From assembly GCF_008830225.1 (NCBI RefSeq), contig NZ_WAIE01000001.1, forward strand, positions 372,001-436,000: a stretch of DNA of 64,000 nucleotides, in the 5' to 3' direction. This document shows positions 53,592-61,587 of the stretch, piece by piece. Made by a program: the position numbers and the translations under genes. Under the pieces are notes generated by a model. The model did no database searches. It was not told the origin of the DNA and saw only the letters and a list, made by a program, of their open reading frames with translations. Each line of letters starts with the position of its first letter. Positions within the stretch are counted from its first letter, which is position 1. This DNA is from Pseudodesulfovibrio senegalensis (GTDB taxonomy: Bacteria > Desulfobacterota > Desulfovibrionia > Desulfovibrionales > Desulfovibrionaceae).

Positions 53592-53930
53592 ACTTTTCGG
53601 ATTACTGGACACAGGACTCGTCGCCACCAGCAAGCGCCGCAAGTGTCGCGGTGTCGCTTTTTTATGCCTTTCTGTCGCATTTCAGTATGTTGTGCGACAA
53701 AGAGGCGTTTTTTTTAACATTCTGTAATTGTTGCTTTTGTTCGCATGGCGCGCAATGCGGGTACGTTTGTTCATGTGCTCATGTTCAATGAGCTGAAAAT
53801 ACTAACATTTTCATACGGCAACAAAAACGGGTGGTTATGTTCGGCCATGCAGGAATCTAAGGGGGCTAAGGGATTCGGGGCATGAACCTTGGATCAACCA
53901 CGGCAAAATGGTCGTGAATACAGGTGCAGC
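53592..53930. other. Intergenic region with repeated TGTCGC motifs
   Basis: 339 bases without a gene. TGTCGC occurs at 53644, 53652 and 53673 and its complement GCGACA at 53694; the last two form an inverted repeat (TGTCGCA, 13 bases, TGCGACA; 53673-53699). The rest is AT-rich. No -24/-12 promoter with correct spacing was found. Confidence 0.5.
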
Positions 53931-54254
53931 ATGGTCGAATGGATTGATCCGAGGCAGGAACATCAGGAAGTGGTCCGTTTCCAGGGGACGGTGTTGCTTG
54001 GTTTTCTCAAACGCGACCCGCTGTACGCCCGGCAGGTCGCGCTTTTGGACCGCATGCAGCGCAAGTACGGGGAGCGATTGCGCTGCCTCGTGTATCATGA
54101 AGGTTTTTTGGACGCGGGCATGCGGCGCCATATGGTGCGCGGCACGCCGAGCTACGTGCTGTTGGAGCGCGGCGACGAAGTGGATCGTCTGGTGGGGGTT
54201 TCCGACGCAGAGACCATGGACGCGTTTCTCAGTCGGTGCCTGAATCGGCGTTGA
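53931..54254 (+). CDS. Thioredoxin-fold protein lacking the CXXC motif
   Basis: A 107-residue small protein. The C-terminal half has the thioredoxin ending MVRGTPSYVLLERGDEVDRLVG, with the cis-Pro in GTPS. The first strand is VVRFQGTVLLGFLKRDPLYARQ, where the CXXC would be; here DPLY stands instead, so redox activity is not expected. The start is uncertain: a weak AGGTG precedes the ATG at 53931. Its last 26 bases overlap the convergent pseudokinase gene. Function unknown; it could be a scaffold or a binding protein of the neighbouring system. Confidence 0.68.
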   Translation: MVEWIDPRQEHQEVVRFQGTVLLGFLKRDPLYARQVALLDRMQRKYGERLRCLVYHEGFLDAGMRRHMVRGTPSYVLLERGDEVDRLVGVSDAETMDAFLSRCLNRR

Positions 54255-55560
54255 AGGCCCTTGCCTGATCGGAATTGTCGATGATTTTCAGATTTGTTTC
54301 GGTTTTTTCGATGTGGTGCACCACCCCGGAACTCATGCGGCGCAGCACGCCTTTGGGCGATGGCGGACCGCACAGGACGTGGTCCGGAGAAAATTGGCGG
54401 ACCATGCGTTCGGCAGCGCGTTCCGCGTCCACATTTTCCAGCAGGCGCAGCCCCCAGAGCGCTCCCCTTTCCCGGCATTGCCGCAATCCGGCGCCCAAAG
54501 TCTTGAACAGTTGCGCCTTGAACATCTCCAACTCGCCATAGGCCAGATTCACGGGAATGAGGCTGACGAACAAAAGCGCGTCGTCGGTTTCTGCCGCGCT
54601 TTCCAAGGCCTCGGCGAACAGGTGTGGCGCGTGCCGGTCCGGTTTGACAAAAACCATGACATGGCGGCGTCCTACTGTCTCGGGACGCGGCGGGTCTTCC
54701 ACCTCGGGCGCAATGGCGTATTCTCCGCGGGCCGTTGCCGCGAGAATGTCCACGGCCTCGGCCATGGTGGGCCGGTCTTCGGCACGGAAGGCGCGCGACT
54801 CCCTGATCAGGGCGCGGACCGCCGGGGGCAGTGATTCGTCCGGTTTTGTGGTGACCAGCAGTTTCCAGAGTTGGGGCATGGAGGCAAGCCATTGGGCAAT
54901 GGAGTGGCTTTTGGGAGCCGGGTTGGTGATTTCCTGCAGCAGGGTGCCGAAGGCGAAAATGTCGGCGGGCGCATGGGCCGGATCGCCGCGGATCAGTTCC
55001 GGGGCGGCGAAACGCCAGTCCACGGCCGTGCGCCGCGTGTTGGCCCACATGTCCTGCCATCCGGCGCGTATTGATTGCCCGAAGCGCATGAGTTTCGGCT
55101 CATTGGTGGAGGCATCGCGCAGCACCGAATGGGTGCAGATGTTCAGATGGGCCGAGCCGTGGGCGTGCAGGGTGTTGACGGTCACGGCCAAGCGGTAGGC
55201 GAAATCAAGGGCCGTTTCCCTGTCCAGCGGCGCCTTGGCCGTGTTCTGGAACAGCGTTGGCAGGCGCGGGTCCGGCAGGATCACGCCGCCGTGCCATTCG
55301 CGGCAGGCCCGCACGAACGCGGGATGTTCGTCCAGATGGGCAAAGCGGGCCTGATGCTGCCAGCGCAGAAAGGCCCCGGTGTCCACGTCATAGAACTGGC
55401 GGACCTCGAAGGGGCGCAGATCAGCCAATCCCCTGTAGCGGCGGTTGCCGACCATGAAGGGGATGCGCTGCCGGATGGTCACGCCTCCGGCCTTGTCTCC
55501 GGGTTCAAGCTCGTCCGGCGCTTCACGCCGGATGGCCATTTCCTGAATACGCGCCCACAT
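54229..55560 (-). CDS. Pseudokinase fused to a UspA-like domain
   Basis: A 443-residue protein that I believe is new in this combination. Residues 40-285 follow a eukaryotic-type protein kinase, but key residues are changed. HRD appears as HLN at 138-140 (SAHLNICTHSVL), DFG appears as RFG at 159-161, and no convincing glycine loop or VAIK lysine is seen. The APE motif is kept (FAAPELIRGD), as are PADIFAFGTLLQEIT and the late Arg in ERPTMAEAV-like ADRPTMAEA. Residues 298-430 resemble a universal stress protein domain (RRHVMVFVKPDRHAPHLFAEALESA, DALLFVSLIPV, FSPDHVLCGPPSPKG). No membrane segment. It is the last gene of the six-gene minus-strand set. Catalytic loss is inferred from motifs read by eye. 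Confidence 0.7.
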   Translation of the reverse strand: MWARIQEMAIRREAPDELEPGDKAGGVTIRQRIPFMVGNRRYRGLADLRPFEVRQFYDVDTGAFLRWQHQARFAHLDEHPAFVRACREWHGGVILPDPRLPTLFQNTAKAPLDRETALDFAYRLAVTVNTLHAHGSAHLNICTHSVLRDASTNEPKLMRFGQSIRAGWQDMWANTRRTAVDWRFAAPELIRGDPAHAPADIFAFGTLLQEITNPAPKSHSIAQWLASMPQLWKLLVTTKPDESLPPAVRALIRESRAFRAEDRPTMAEAVDILAATARGEYAIAPEVEDPPRPETVGRRHVMVFVKPDRHAPHLFAEALESAAETDDALLFVSLIPVNLAYGELEMFKAQLFKTLGAGLRQCRERGALWGLRLLENVDAERAAERMVRQFSPDHVLCGPPSPKGVLRRMSSGVVHHIEKTETNLKIIDNSDQARAFNADSGTD

Positions 55561-55624
55561 GTCTTATCCCCCGTATGCTTTCATACAACGGCACAGGGGG
55601 ATCGAAAACAATGATTTTTGCGCG

Positions 55625-55930
55625 TCAGAAACCGGGCTGGCTCTGAATGTCCGGCTCGCGGTATTCCCGGTTGTCCTTGCGCCGCACCAGTCCGTAGCCC
55701 GCGGCAAAGAGCAGCACGCAGCCCAGCCAGCCCAGAAAGACCGGGTGCGACCAGTCCGCGTCCAGCCACCAGTCGCCGTTGGCCTCGTGCAGCACGGAGA
55801 GGAACGCGCCGGGCAGGTCGTTGACGATGGCGAGGTATTGGTACAGCAGCATGACGGCAAAGGACAGGTATGCTGTCGCGCCGAGGGAAACCCAGAAATG
55901 GCGTATGAAATTGCGTGTAGTTTTCGACAT
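55625..55930 (-). CDS. Unknown 101-residue membrane protein
   Basis: Two hydrophobic segments, residues 13-35 (VSLGATAYLSFAVMLLYQYL) and 62-82 (PVFLGWLGCVLLFAAGYGLV), separated by a Trp/Asp-rich periplasmic or cytoplasmic loop (HEANGDWWLDADWS). The tail is charged (RRKDNREYREPD). Not recognised. It begins 3 bases after the preceding gene of the set, so it is translated from the same transcript. Confidence 0.75.
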   Translation of the reverse strand: MSKTTRNFIRHFWVSLGATAYLSFAVMLLYQYLAIVNDLPGAFLSVLHEANGDWWLDADWSHPVFLGWLGCVLLFAAGYGLVRRKDNREYREPDIQSQPGF

Positions 55931-55933
55931 TGT

Positions 55934-56497
55934 CTATCCTGCGTTTGCGTAAAACCAGAAGCCCACCCCCAAAATGACGATGAGCAGCATTTCCAGAAGG
56001 GTCAGCTTGAACATGAACGAGCAGATGCGTCGCTGCGTGGGGTTCATTTTGAGCATGACCTTGTTCATGAACAGCCGCCAGAAGCGGTTGCGCGTGGAAT
56101 CCGAGGTGAAGAGCCTGTAGTATTCCCGCAGGCTCGGCAGCCAGAAACGCATGGCGGATTCAGCCTTTTCCGGGTCCAGCCCGGCTGCCACGCCGTGTTC
56201 GTAGCGATAGGAAAGATCGGTATTTCCCTTGTCGTTTTTGCGCGCGGCGATTCGCATTCCGGTCCCGGCGAATTCAATGGTGTACAGCCCGCCCTGCACG
56301 GCAATGCCGGGGCGGGTTTTGAATTTGGTCTGGGAAAGGATGTCCTCCACCTCATATGCCTCGCCCTCGGCATCGATATGCCAGTGGGGATTGAGGCGCA
56401 TGACGGTCATGGCGTCCAGTCTGCTCCAGAAATCGTCTTTCCATGGCAGGTTGGTGGGCATCCAGTCCGAGGTCGTTATGGTGTTGGCGTTTTCCAT
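55934..56497 (-). CDS. Unknown 187-residue protein with C-terminal membrane anchor
   Basis: Starts MENANTITTSDWMPTNLPWK, with a soluble domain of about 155 residues and one hydrophobic segment near the end (LLEMLLIVILGVGFWFY). The soluble part has mixed alpha/beta character, with GGLYTIEFAGTGMRIAARK and an Arg-rich helix (RNRFWRLFMNKVMLKMNPTQRR) before the membrane. Not recognised; no catalytic motif visible. It lies between the UspA gene (10 bases upstream) and the 101-residue membrane protein (3 bases downstream). Confidence 0.75.
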   Translation of the reverse strand: MENANTITTSDWMPTNLPWKDDFWSRLDAMTVMRLNPHWHIDAEGEAYEVEDILSQTKFKTRPGIAVQGGLYTIEFAGTGMRIAARKNDKGNTDLSYRYEHGVAAGLDPEKAESAMRFWLPSLREYYRLFTSDSTRNRFWRLFMNKVMLKMNPTQRRICSFMFKLTLLEMLLIVILGVGFWFYANAG

Positions 56498-56507
56498 GCG
56501 TTTGCGC

Positions 56508-56954
56508 TCAGGGTGCCACCAGCAGCGGGCAGGGCAGTTGCGGATGCAGTTGCCTGTTTTCAAAGCGGGCCTTGAAGCCCGGAGCCTGTTTTTTCTGGTA
56601 CGCGCCAAGAACCACGATGTCCGCGCCGGTTTCTTCGGCGGCTTTGCAGAGTTCGTCCTCCACCACGCCGGATCGGCGCAGGAAGCGGACGTTCAGTCCC
56701 TGGAACTGTTCGCGCAGGCGTTGTTCCAGCGCGTCCATTTCATCATTGACCTGATCTTCCACATAGCTGGCGAACTGCATGCGGGCCGTGGACGTGTTCA
56801 ACCAGTCGTCGCCGGTCATGTGCTTCCAGTCGTCGTTGAAAATGGAAACGACCGCGAGCTCGGCCCCGGTCTTCCGCGCCCAGTCCGCGGCGAGGTCTTC
56901 GGCCTTGCGCGCACCCGGGGTCCCGTGTGTGGCGAGAAGAATGCGTTTGAACAT
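56508..56954 (-). CDS. Universal stress protein, UspA family
   Basis: A 148-residue single-domain protein. It opens MFKRILLATHGTPGARKAEDLA, with the Usp fold and HG in place of the usual DGS, and has VVSIFNDDWK, a helix, then ADIVVLGAYQKKQAPGFKARFE. The ATP-binding GxxGxGxxGS(V/T) loop is not well kept (GAYQKKQAPGFKA), so it may not bind ATP in the usual way. It belongs to the six-gene set; the pseudokinase carries a second Usp-like domain, so the set encodes two. Confidence 0.88.
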   Translation of the reverse strand: MFKRILLATHGTPGARKAEDLAADWARKTGAELAVVSIFNDDWKHMTGDDWLNTSTARMQFASYVEDQVNDEMDALEQRLREQFQGLNVRFLRRSGVVEDELCKAAEETGADIVVLGAYQKKQAPGFKARFENRQLHPQLPCPLLVAP

Positions 56955-57008
56955 GATGCTCCGAAACGCGGGAGGAGGCCGGTGCCCCCTCCCGTGTGAG
57001 TATTGTGT

Positions 57009-57191
57009 TTATGCCAGCCACTTGGTGAACAGCAGCACCACGAAGGTCACCACGAGCACCAGGGACAGGGCCACGAGGTCTTCGTTTTTTTCGGATGCGA
57101 ACACCGAAAGGGCACGCTCTTCGTTTTCCTGCTGGTCCTGTTCGTTTGCCGTGGGGCAGTTTTCCTGCTCAAGCTTTATGTTTTCTTCCAT
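57009..57191 (-). CDS. Unknown 60-residue single-pass membrane protein
   Basis: An acidic N-terminal half (MEENIKLEQENCPTANEQDQ, then QENEERALSVFASEKNED) followed by one membrane segment (LVALSLVLVVTFVVLLFTKW). AAGGAG lies upstream. It starts 12 bases after the YeiH-type transporter gene and could be a small partner of it. Not recognised as a known family. Confidence 0.8.
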   Translation of the reverse strand: MEENIKLEQENCPTANEQDQQENEERALSVFASEKNEDLVALSLVLVVTFVVLLFTKWLA

Positions 57192-57203
57192 GTTTCCTGC
57201 TCC

Positions 57204-58844
57204 TTACTTGAGAACAACGTCTTTGACGAAGTACATGACGACGATAAAGGACAGCGACGCCTTGGTTATGCCGGAGATGGCGCCCATGACTAGCGGCCAT
57301 CCGCCCGCCTGTGCCAAGGATTTGCGCGTGATCTGCATGCCCAGTCCGATCAGGCCGTAGGCAAAGAACCAGATCATGGCGTCGGTCAGGGTCACGATGG
57401 TCTTGGACTTCTTGTGCACCTGACGGACCGCGTGCTTGAGCGCGCTTTTCACTTCCGCGCCGATGGTGATTTCCTTGCCCTTGGCGCGCGCAAGGATGGA
57501 TTCCAGTCCGGCCATGCGCTGGCGGGCCGTGGTGTCGAAGGCCGTCTTGTTGTCGCGGTCCGCGAAGTTGCCCGCGATCTGGTGCTGTTTGACCAGATCC
57601 TCGAATGCGGCCTTTTCATCGGCGTTCAGGCCCGGAATGCCAACGGTCTCGGCGTTCTGCAGCACGGTCAGTTCCTCGGGGGTGATCTCGGTGCGCTGGT
57701 TGTAGCTGAAGTCGAGGTATTTGCCCTTGTAGTGGTCCGAAGGGCTGAACAGGCCGAAGGAAGACATGAGGAAGAGCAGCAGGAAGCCCAGGATGAAGAG
57801 GGGGAACTTGTCGATGACAACTTCCTTGAAGCTCAGTTTTTTGCCCGACTGCTTGCCGTACCAGCTGGCCAGCACCAGAACGATGACCGGCAGGAACAGC
57901 ACGCGGGTGATGTTGAAGATTTCACCGACCTTGAGGGTCTTGATGTCCACGGCGTTGAAGGCCAGGCAGGCGGCGGCCACCTGAGCGGAGTTCAGGATGC
58001 CGGTGCCGGCCCATGCGCCGAACTGGGTCGGGTTCATGCCCACGATCTTGCCGATGGTGGGGAAGGCGAACATGCACAGGATGCCGAAGCCGAGGATGGT
58101 GCCGATGGTATAGGCCATCTCGGAACAGCGGGCGCGCACCACCGGGGCGCAGGCCACGGTGGCGGAAACGCCGCAAACGCCCATACCCGCGGAAAGCACG
58201 CCGGTCATGGATTTGGGTTGCTTGAACAGGTTGCCCAAAAAGAGCACGAAGAACACCGTGCCCAGCACGAAGAACCCGATCATCCAGACCGAAACCATGC
58301 CCAGCTTGGCCAGCTCGGCAAAGGAATAGCGTGCGCCCAGAAGGATGACGCCCATCTTGAGCACGAACCGTGCGGTCTTGACGCCGCTGGCCGCGAACTT
58401 GGGGATGCCCCAGCTGTTGGTGATGACGATACCCACGAGGATGCCCAGAACCACGTAGTTCAGGTTGAGCACCTTGTGGAGCTTGAAGCCCAGCACCGGA
58501 ACAAGTTGCTTGGACATGAGCACCACCACCGGTTCCATGAACCAGCGGATGCCCATGGCCAGCACCATGATGAACAGGATGCCGGGAACGGTTTCGAGCA
58601 CGAATACGTCAAATCGCCCCATGGGTTTGTTCATGCGCACCTGTCGCAAAAGGGCCGTGACGAAACCGAGAATCGCCCCCACGAAGGTCATGGTCTCCAT
58701 GAGGTCGATCTGTTTGTGGGTGTGCAACGATTTGAACATCGGAGTGAGCGCCCCGGATACAACCAGGACACCGAACAGGAGCATCAGGCTGCTGATGATG
58801 ATCAGCGGCGTGTTGCTTGGACGCCCTACGTCGGAATTTGCCAT
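57204..58844 (-). CDS. YeiH/UPF0324-family putative anion exporter, enlarged
   Basis: A 546-residue inner-membrane protein. The start MANSDVGRPSNTP has AAGGAGAGG upstream. Family core: YVVLGILVGIVITNSWGIPKF, MGVILLGARYSFAELAKLG, the conserved GVCGVSATVACAPVVRA, and AGTGILNSAQVAAACLAF. UPF0324 proteins (YeiH, TauZ-type) are annotated as putative sulfate or sulfonate-pathway anion exporters. Two features are unusual: about 90 extra N-terminal residues with membrane segments, and a hydrophilic insert of about 125 residues before the last two helices (from SPSDHYKGKYLDFSYNQRTE to HKKSKTIVTLTD). Usual length is about 340 residues. It is the first gene of the six-gene set, behind a sigma-54 type promoter. 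Confidence 0.85.
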   Translation of the reverse strand: MANSDVGRPSNTPLIIISSLMLLFGVLVVSGALTPMFKSLHTHKQIDLMETMTFVGAILGFVTALLRQVRMNKPMGRFDVFVLETVPGILFIMVLAMGIRWFMEPVVVLMSKQLVPVLGFKLHKVLNLNYVVLGILVGIVITNSWGIPKFAASGVKTARFVLKMGVILLGARYSFAELAKLGMVSVWMIGFFVLGTVFFVLFLGNLFKQPKSMTGVLSAGMGVCGVSATVACAPVVRARCSEMAYTIGTILGFGILCMFAFPTIGKIVGMNPTQFGAWAGTGILNSAQVAAACLAFNAVDIKTLKVGEIFNITRVLFLPVIVLVLASWYGKQSGKKLSFKEVVIDKFPLFILGFLLLFLMSSFGLFSPSDHYKGKYLDFSYNQRTEITPEELTVLQNAETVGIPGLNADEKAAFEDLVKQHQIAGNFADRDNKTAFDTTARQRMAGLESILARAKGKEITIGAEVKSALKHAVRQVHKKSKTIVTLTDAMIWFFAYGLIGLGMQITRKSLAQAGGWPLVMGAISGITKASLSFIVVMYFVKDVVLK

Positions 58845-58902
58845 ACTACCTCTCCTTACAATGAGTTTTTTTACCGGACAATGTGTTTGTCGGTCCGGTG
58901 TA

Positions 58903-58918
58903 GGCAAATGGCGTACCA
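58903..58918 (-). promoter_or_regulatory. Sigma-54 (-24/-12) promoter of the YeiH set
   Basis: On the minus strand TGGTACGCCATTTGCC has GG and GC elements exactly 10 bases apart and matches the TGGCACG-N4-TTGC consensus at all but one key position. It lies about 58 bases upstream of the YeiH-type start codon, with AAGGAGAGG between. Confidence 0.78.
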
Positions 58919-58977
58919 ACTTTTTATAATCGTTATTTACCCATAATAATTGAATAAGTTGTTTTTCGCGCGGGTCT

Positions 58978-59003
58978 CAACTGCAAACTTTTGTTTGCAG
59001 TTG
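58978..59003. promoter_or_regulatory. Inverted repeat, likely enhancer site of the sigma-54 response regulator
   Basis: CAACTGCAAAC and GTTTGCAGTTG flank TTTT, with perfect 11-bp arms. The centre is about 75 bases upstream of the -24/-12 element, a typical place for an enhancer-binding protein dimer. Confidence 0.7.
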
Positions 59004-59136
59004 TCTCCGGGTGTTGGCAATATGCCGAAATAATTCAGTTCCCTTGCCTAACCGCCCGTGTGTGATACAGTGGTCATCCGTGCCGGGCATGCCATGTCCC
59101 GGCATCGGCAAACTGCAATCACGGAGTATTTCGCCC

Positions 59137-61587
59137 ATGACGACCCTGCGCCCACAGAGCCTGCAATCCCGATTCCTGCTCGGACTCGGTGCCATCGTGT
59201 TGCTGGTGGGCGTGTTCTTTTCCGCCAGCATGTATTTTCATCTCAAGGACCTGTTGCATTCGCAGGTGGTGGACAAGGCCGAACTGATGCTGGCGCAGGT
59301 GGATTCCGTGCAGCAATACGTGCGCACGACCCTGCGGCCCAAGATGTACACCATGGTTTCCGACGACCAGTTCGTGATCGAGGCCATGAGTTCCTCGTAT
59401 ATTTCCCGCAAGGTCATGGATCGGCTGAACATGGAAAAATCCCAGTACCTGTATCGCCGGGTTTCGGAAAACGCCCGCAATCCCAAGTTCGAGATCAATG
59501 AACTGGAGCGCGGACTCATGCAGGAATTCCGGGCGGACCCCGAGCTTGCGTTCTGGGAAGGGTATCGCAACATCAAGGGCGTGGAATATTTCCTGACCGC
59601 GCGCCCGGTGGTCTTTGCGAAAAAGTGCATGCATTGCCACGGCAGCCCGGACAAGGCTCCCAAGGTGCTGCTGGAGCGCTACGGCGACAGGCGCGGGTTC
59701 GGCAGGAAGGTGGGGGAGATCGGCGGCATCGACCTCGTGGGCCTGCCCGTGGATTCGGCCGTGAGCCAGATTCGCGACGCCACCGTGGGCTATGTGGGTA
59801 TCTATGCTTCTGGAATGCTGATCTTTTTTACCGTGGTGCAATTTTTCTTCAACCGGCTGGTGACCCACAACCTGCATCGGCTGACCCGCGTGTTCCGCGA
59901 GCGTTTCAAGGACCAGGAGGAAATCCGGGTTCTGGACAAGGTGGAGCAGAAGGACGAGATCGAGGAAGTGGTGCAGGGCATGGAGGAACTGGGCGACCAT
60001 CTCGTGAACGTGCAGAACCAGTTGCGCGACTATGCGGCCAATCTGGAATGCATGGTGGAACGGCGCACCGAAGAGTTGAGCATCGAAGCCGCGGAACGCC
60101 AGTCGGACGTGGCCCTGTTCGTGCTCCTGCTGGACAAGCTGAACCGCGCCCGTTCGCGGCATGAGATGTGGCACAGCGCCCTGCCGGAAATCGCCCGGCG
60201 TTTCGAGGCCTCGAGCGCGGCCTTCATCTGCATGCTGGCCACCCAGAACTACTACTCGTGGCCCGAAGGGTTGGAACGGCCGGAAATGCCGGAAAACTGG
60301 CGTGAAATCCTCACGGAGAGCGTGCCGCTTTTCGAACCGGGCCGGGCGGTCATTCCGGTGGGCGCGGACGATTCGGTCAACGAGGGGCTGCTGTTCGTGA
60401 CGTGGGATCACGGCGTGGACCTCAAACAGCAGGACCGCACCCTGTTGCGTGCGCTGGGGCAGCAGATCGGCATTGCCATGGAAAACCTCGGCGCCCTGGA
60501 CAACCTCGTGCGCCAGAAGGATCTGCTGCAATCCGTGGTGGAAGGCATTGCCGACCCCCTGTTGTTCATGGACGGCAACTGCACGGTGGTGCTGGCCAAT
60601 CAGGGAGCGCGCACATTGGGTGACAGCCTTGCCGGACTGGACGATGACTCTGACGAAGGAGACGGTGCGCAGAAACTCATTCCCGCCCTGTTTTCCGAGT
60701 GTTACGGGCAGGAGGGCAGCGATTGTCCGCTGCGCCAGACCATGGACCGCGGCCAGCCGGACCAGCGCGAGGTGGGCACCCCGGACGGCCGCCATTTTTC
60801 CGTGAGCATGTATCCGGTGGGCGACGCGGACCGGCGATTGGTGGTCTACGTGCGCGAGGTCACCAACGAGAAGCGCATGCTGGCCCGCATGCGCCAGAGC
60901 GAAAAGCTGGCCACGGTGGGCAAGTTTGCCTCGGGGCTGGCCCATGAGATGAACAATCCGCTGGGCGTGATCAAGTGCTATGGCGAGCTGTTGCGCAACG
61001 CTGCACCTTCGGATCAGGCGCGTGAGGACGTGGACGTGATCATGCGGCACGCTACCCAGGCCCAGAACGTGTTGCAGGATTTGCTGAACTTTGCACGGCC
61101 CGCCAAGCTTGCCGCCGAGGACGCGACGCTGGGCGAGGTGGTCCGCGGAGCCGTGCGTTCCTACGGAGTGCAGGCCGAAACCCTTGGCGTGGGACTGAAA
61201 GCTCATGTGGACCCTCAGGCCGGGGATTTCGTGCTTTCGCGGCAGGCGGGCGACCAGATTCTTTCCAACCTGCTGGGTAACGCTCTGGATGCGCTGGAAG
61301 GCTCTGAAGACGGGCGGATTGATGTGGATGTGAGTTGTTCCGCAGACAAGGCGGAGGTGGTGCTTTCCGTATGCGACAACGGGCCGGGGGTTCCTCCGGA
61401 CGTGCTCGAAAGCATTTTCGACCCGTTCTTTTCCACCAAGGACGTGGGCAAAGGCACCGGCCTTGGGCTTGCCGTGGTCTACGGCATCATCAAGGACATG
61501 GGCGGCAGCATTGACGTGAGCGCCGGCGCTGGCGCACGATTCGTGGTCCGTTTTCCGGCCCGGAACAATGATACGGGGAAAGCATGA
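59137..61587 (+). CDS. Haem-binding sensor histidine kinase (DUF3365/Tll0287-like, GAF, PAS)
   Basis: An 816-residue membrane sensor. Membrane helix 1 is at residues 13-35 and helix 2 at about 208-230. Between them the periplasmic domain carries a c-type haem motif, Cys164-Met-His-Cys167-His168, followed by GSPDKAPKVLLERYGDRRG, as in DUF3365/Tll0287-type domains. After helix 2 come a HAMP-like linker and coiled coil, a GAF-like region (residues 320-450), a PAS domain (about 455-590), and the kinase core with phospho-His603 (SGLAHEMNNPLGVIK). The ATPase has DNGPGVPPDVLESIFDPFF and GTGLGLAVV. GGAG precedes the ATG. The stop overlaps the response regulator start (ATGA). It probably senses redox state or a haem ligand such as NO, CO, sulfide or nitrite. 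Confidence 0.9.
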   Translation: MTTLRPQSLQSRFLLGLGAIVLLVGVFFSASMYFHLKDLLHSQVVDKAELMLAQVDSVQQYVRTTLRPKMYTMVSDDQFVIEAMSSSYISRKVMDRLNMEKSQYLYRRVSENARNPKFEINELERGLMQEFRADPELAFWEGYRNIKGVEYFLTARPVVFAKKCMHCHGSPDKAPKVLLERYGDRRGFGRKVGEIGGIDLVGLPVDSAVSQIRDATVGYVGIYASGMLIFFTVVQFFFNRLVTHNLHRLTRVFRERFKDQEEIRVLDKVEQKDEIEEVVQGMEELGDHLVNVQNQLRDYAANLECMVERRTEELSIEAAERQSDVALFVLLLDKLNRARSRHEMWHSALPEIARRFEASSAAFICMLATQNYYSWPEGLERPEMPENWREILTESVPLFEPGRAVIPVGADDSVNEGLLFVTWDHGVDLKQQDRTLLRALGQQIGIAMENLGALDNLVRQKDLLQSVVEGIADPLLFMDGNCTVVLANQGARTLGDSLAGLDDDSDEGDGAQKLIPALFSECYGQEGSDCPLRQTMDRGQPDQREVGTPDGRHFSVSMYPVGDADRRLVVYVREVTNEKRMLARMRQSEKLATVGKFASGLAHEMNNPLGVIKCYGELLRNAAPSDQAREDVDVIMRHATQAQNVLQDLLNFARPAKLAAEDATLGEVVRGAVRSYGVQAETLGVGLKAHVDPQAGDFVLSRQAGDQILSNLLGNALDALEGSEDGRIDVDVSCSADKAEVVLSVCDNGPGVPPDVLESIFDPFFSTKDVGKGTGLGLAVVYGIIKDMGGSIDVSAGAGARFVVRFPARNNDTGKA

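Larger units (their letters stand above)
58845..59136. other. Divergent control region between the YeiH set and the haem-sensor kinase
   Basis: 292 bases holding a -24/-12 promoter reading left, a perfect 11-bp-arm inverted repeat about 60 bases upstream of it, a smaller imperfect palindrome GGCA-ATA-TGCC (59016-59026), and a copy of AACTGCAA (59111-59118) just ahead of the kinase start. The middle (58920-58968) is AT-rich, suitable for DNA bending. Confidence 0.7.

Noticed and set aside
50646-53642. A nearly 1000-codon minus-strand open frame opposite the sigma-54 activator
   Set aside because: The plus-strand frame has unmistakable PAS, AAA+ and Fis domains. The antisense frame has no recognisable domain and shows the composition of a shadow frame.
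53700-53930. A sigma-54 promoter ahead of the thioredoxin-like gene
   Set aside because: TGGCGCGCAATGCGG near 53750 looks similar at first, but the GG-N10-GC spacing is not met.
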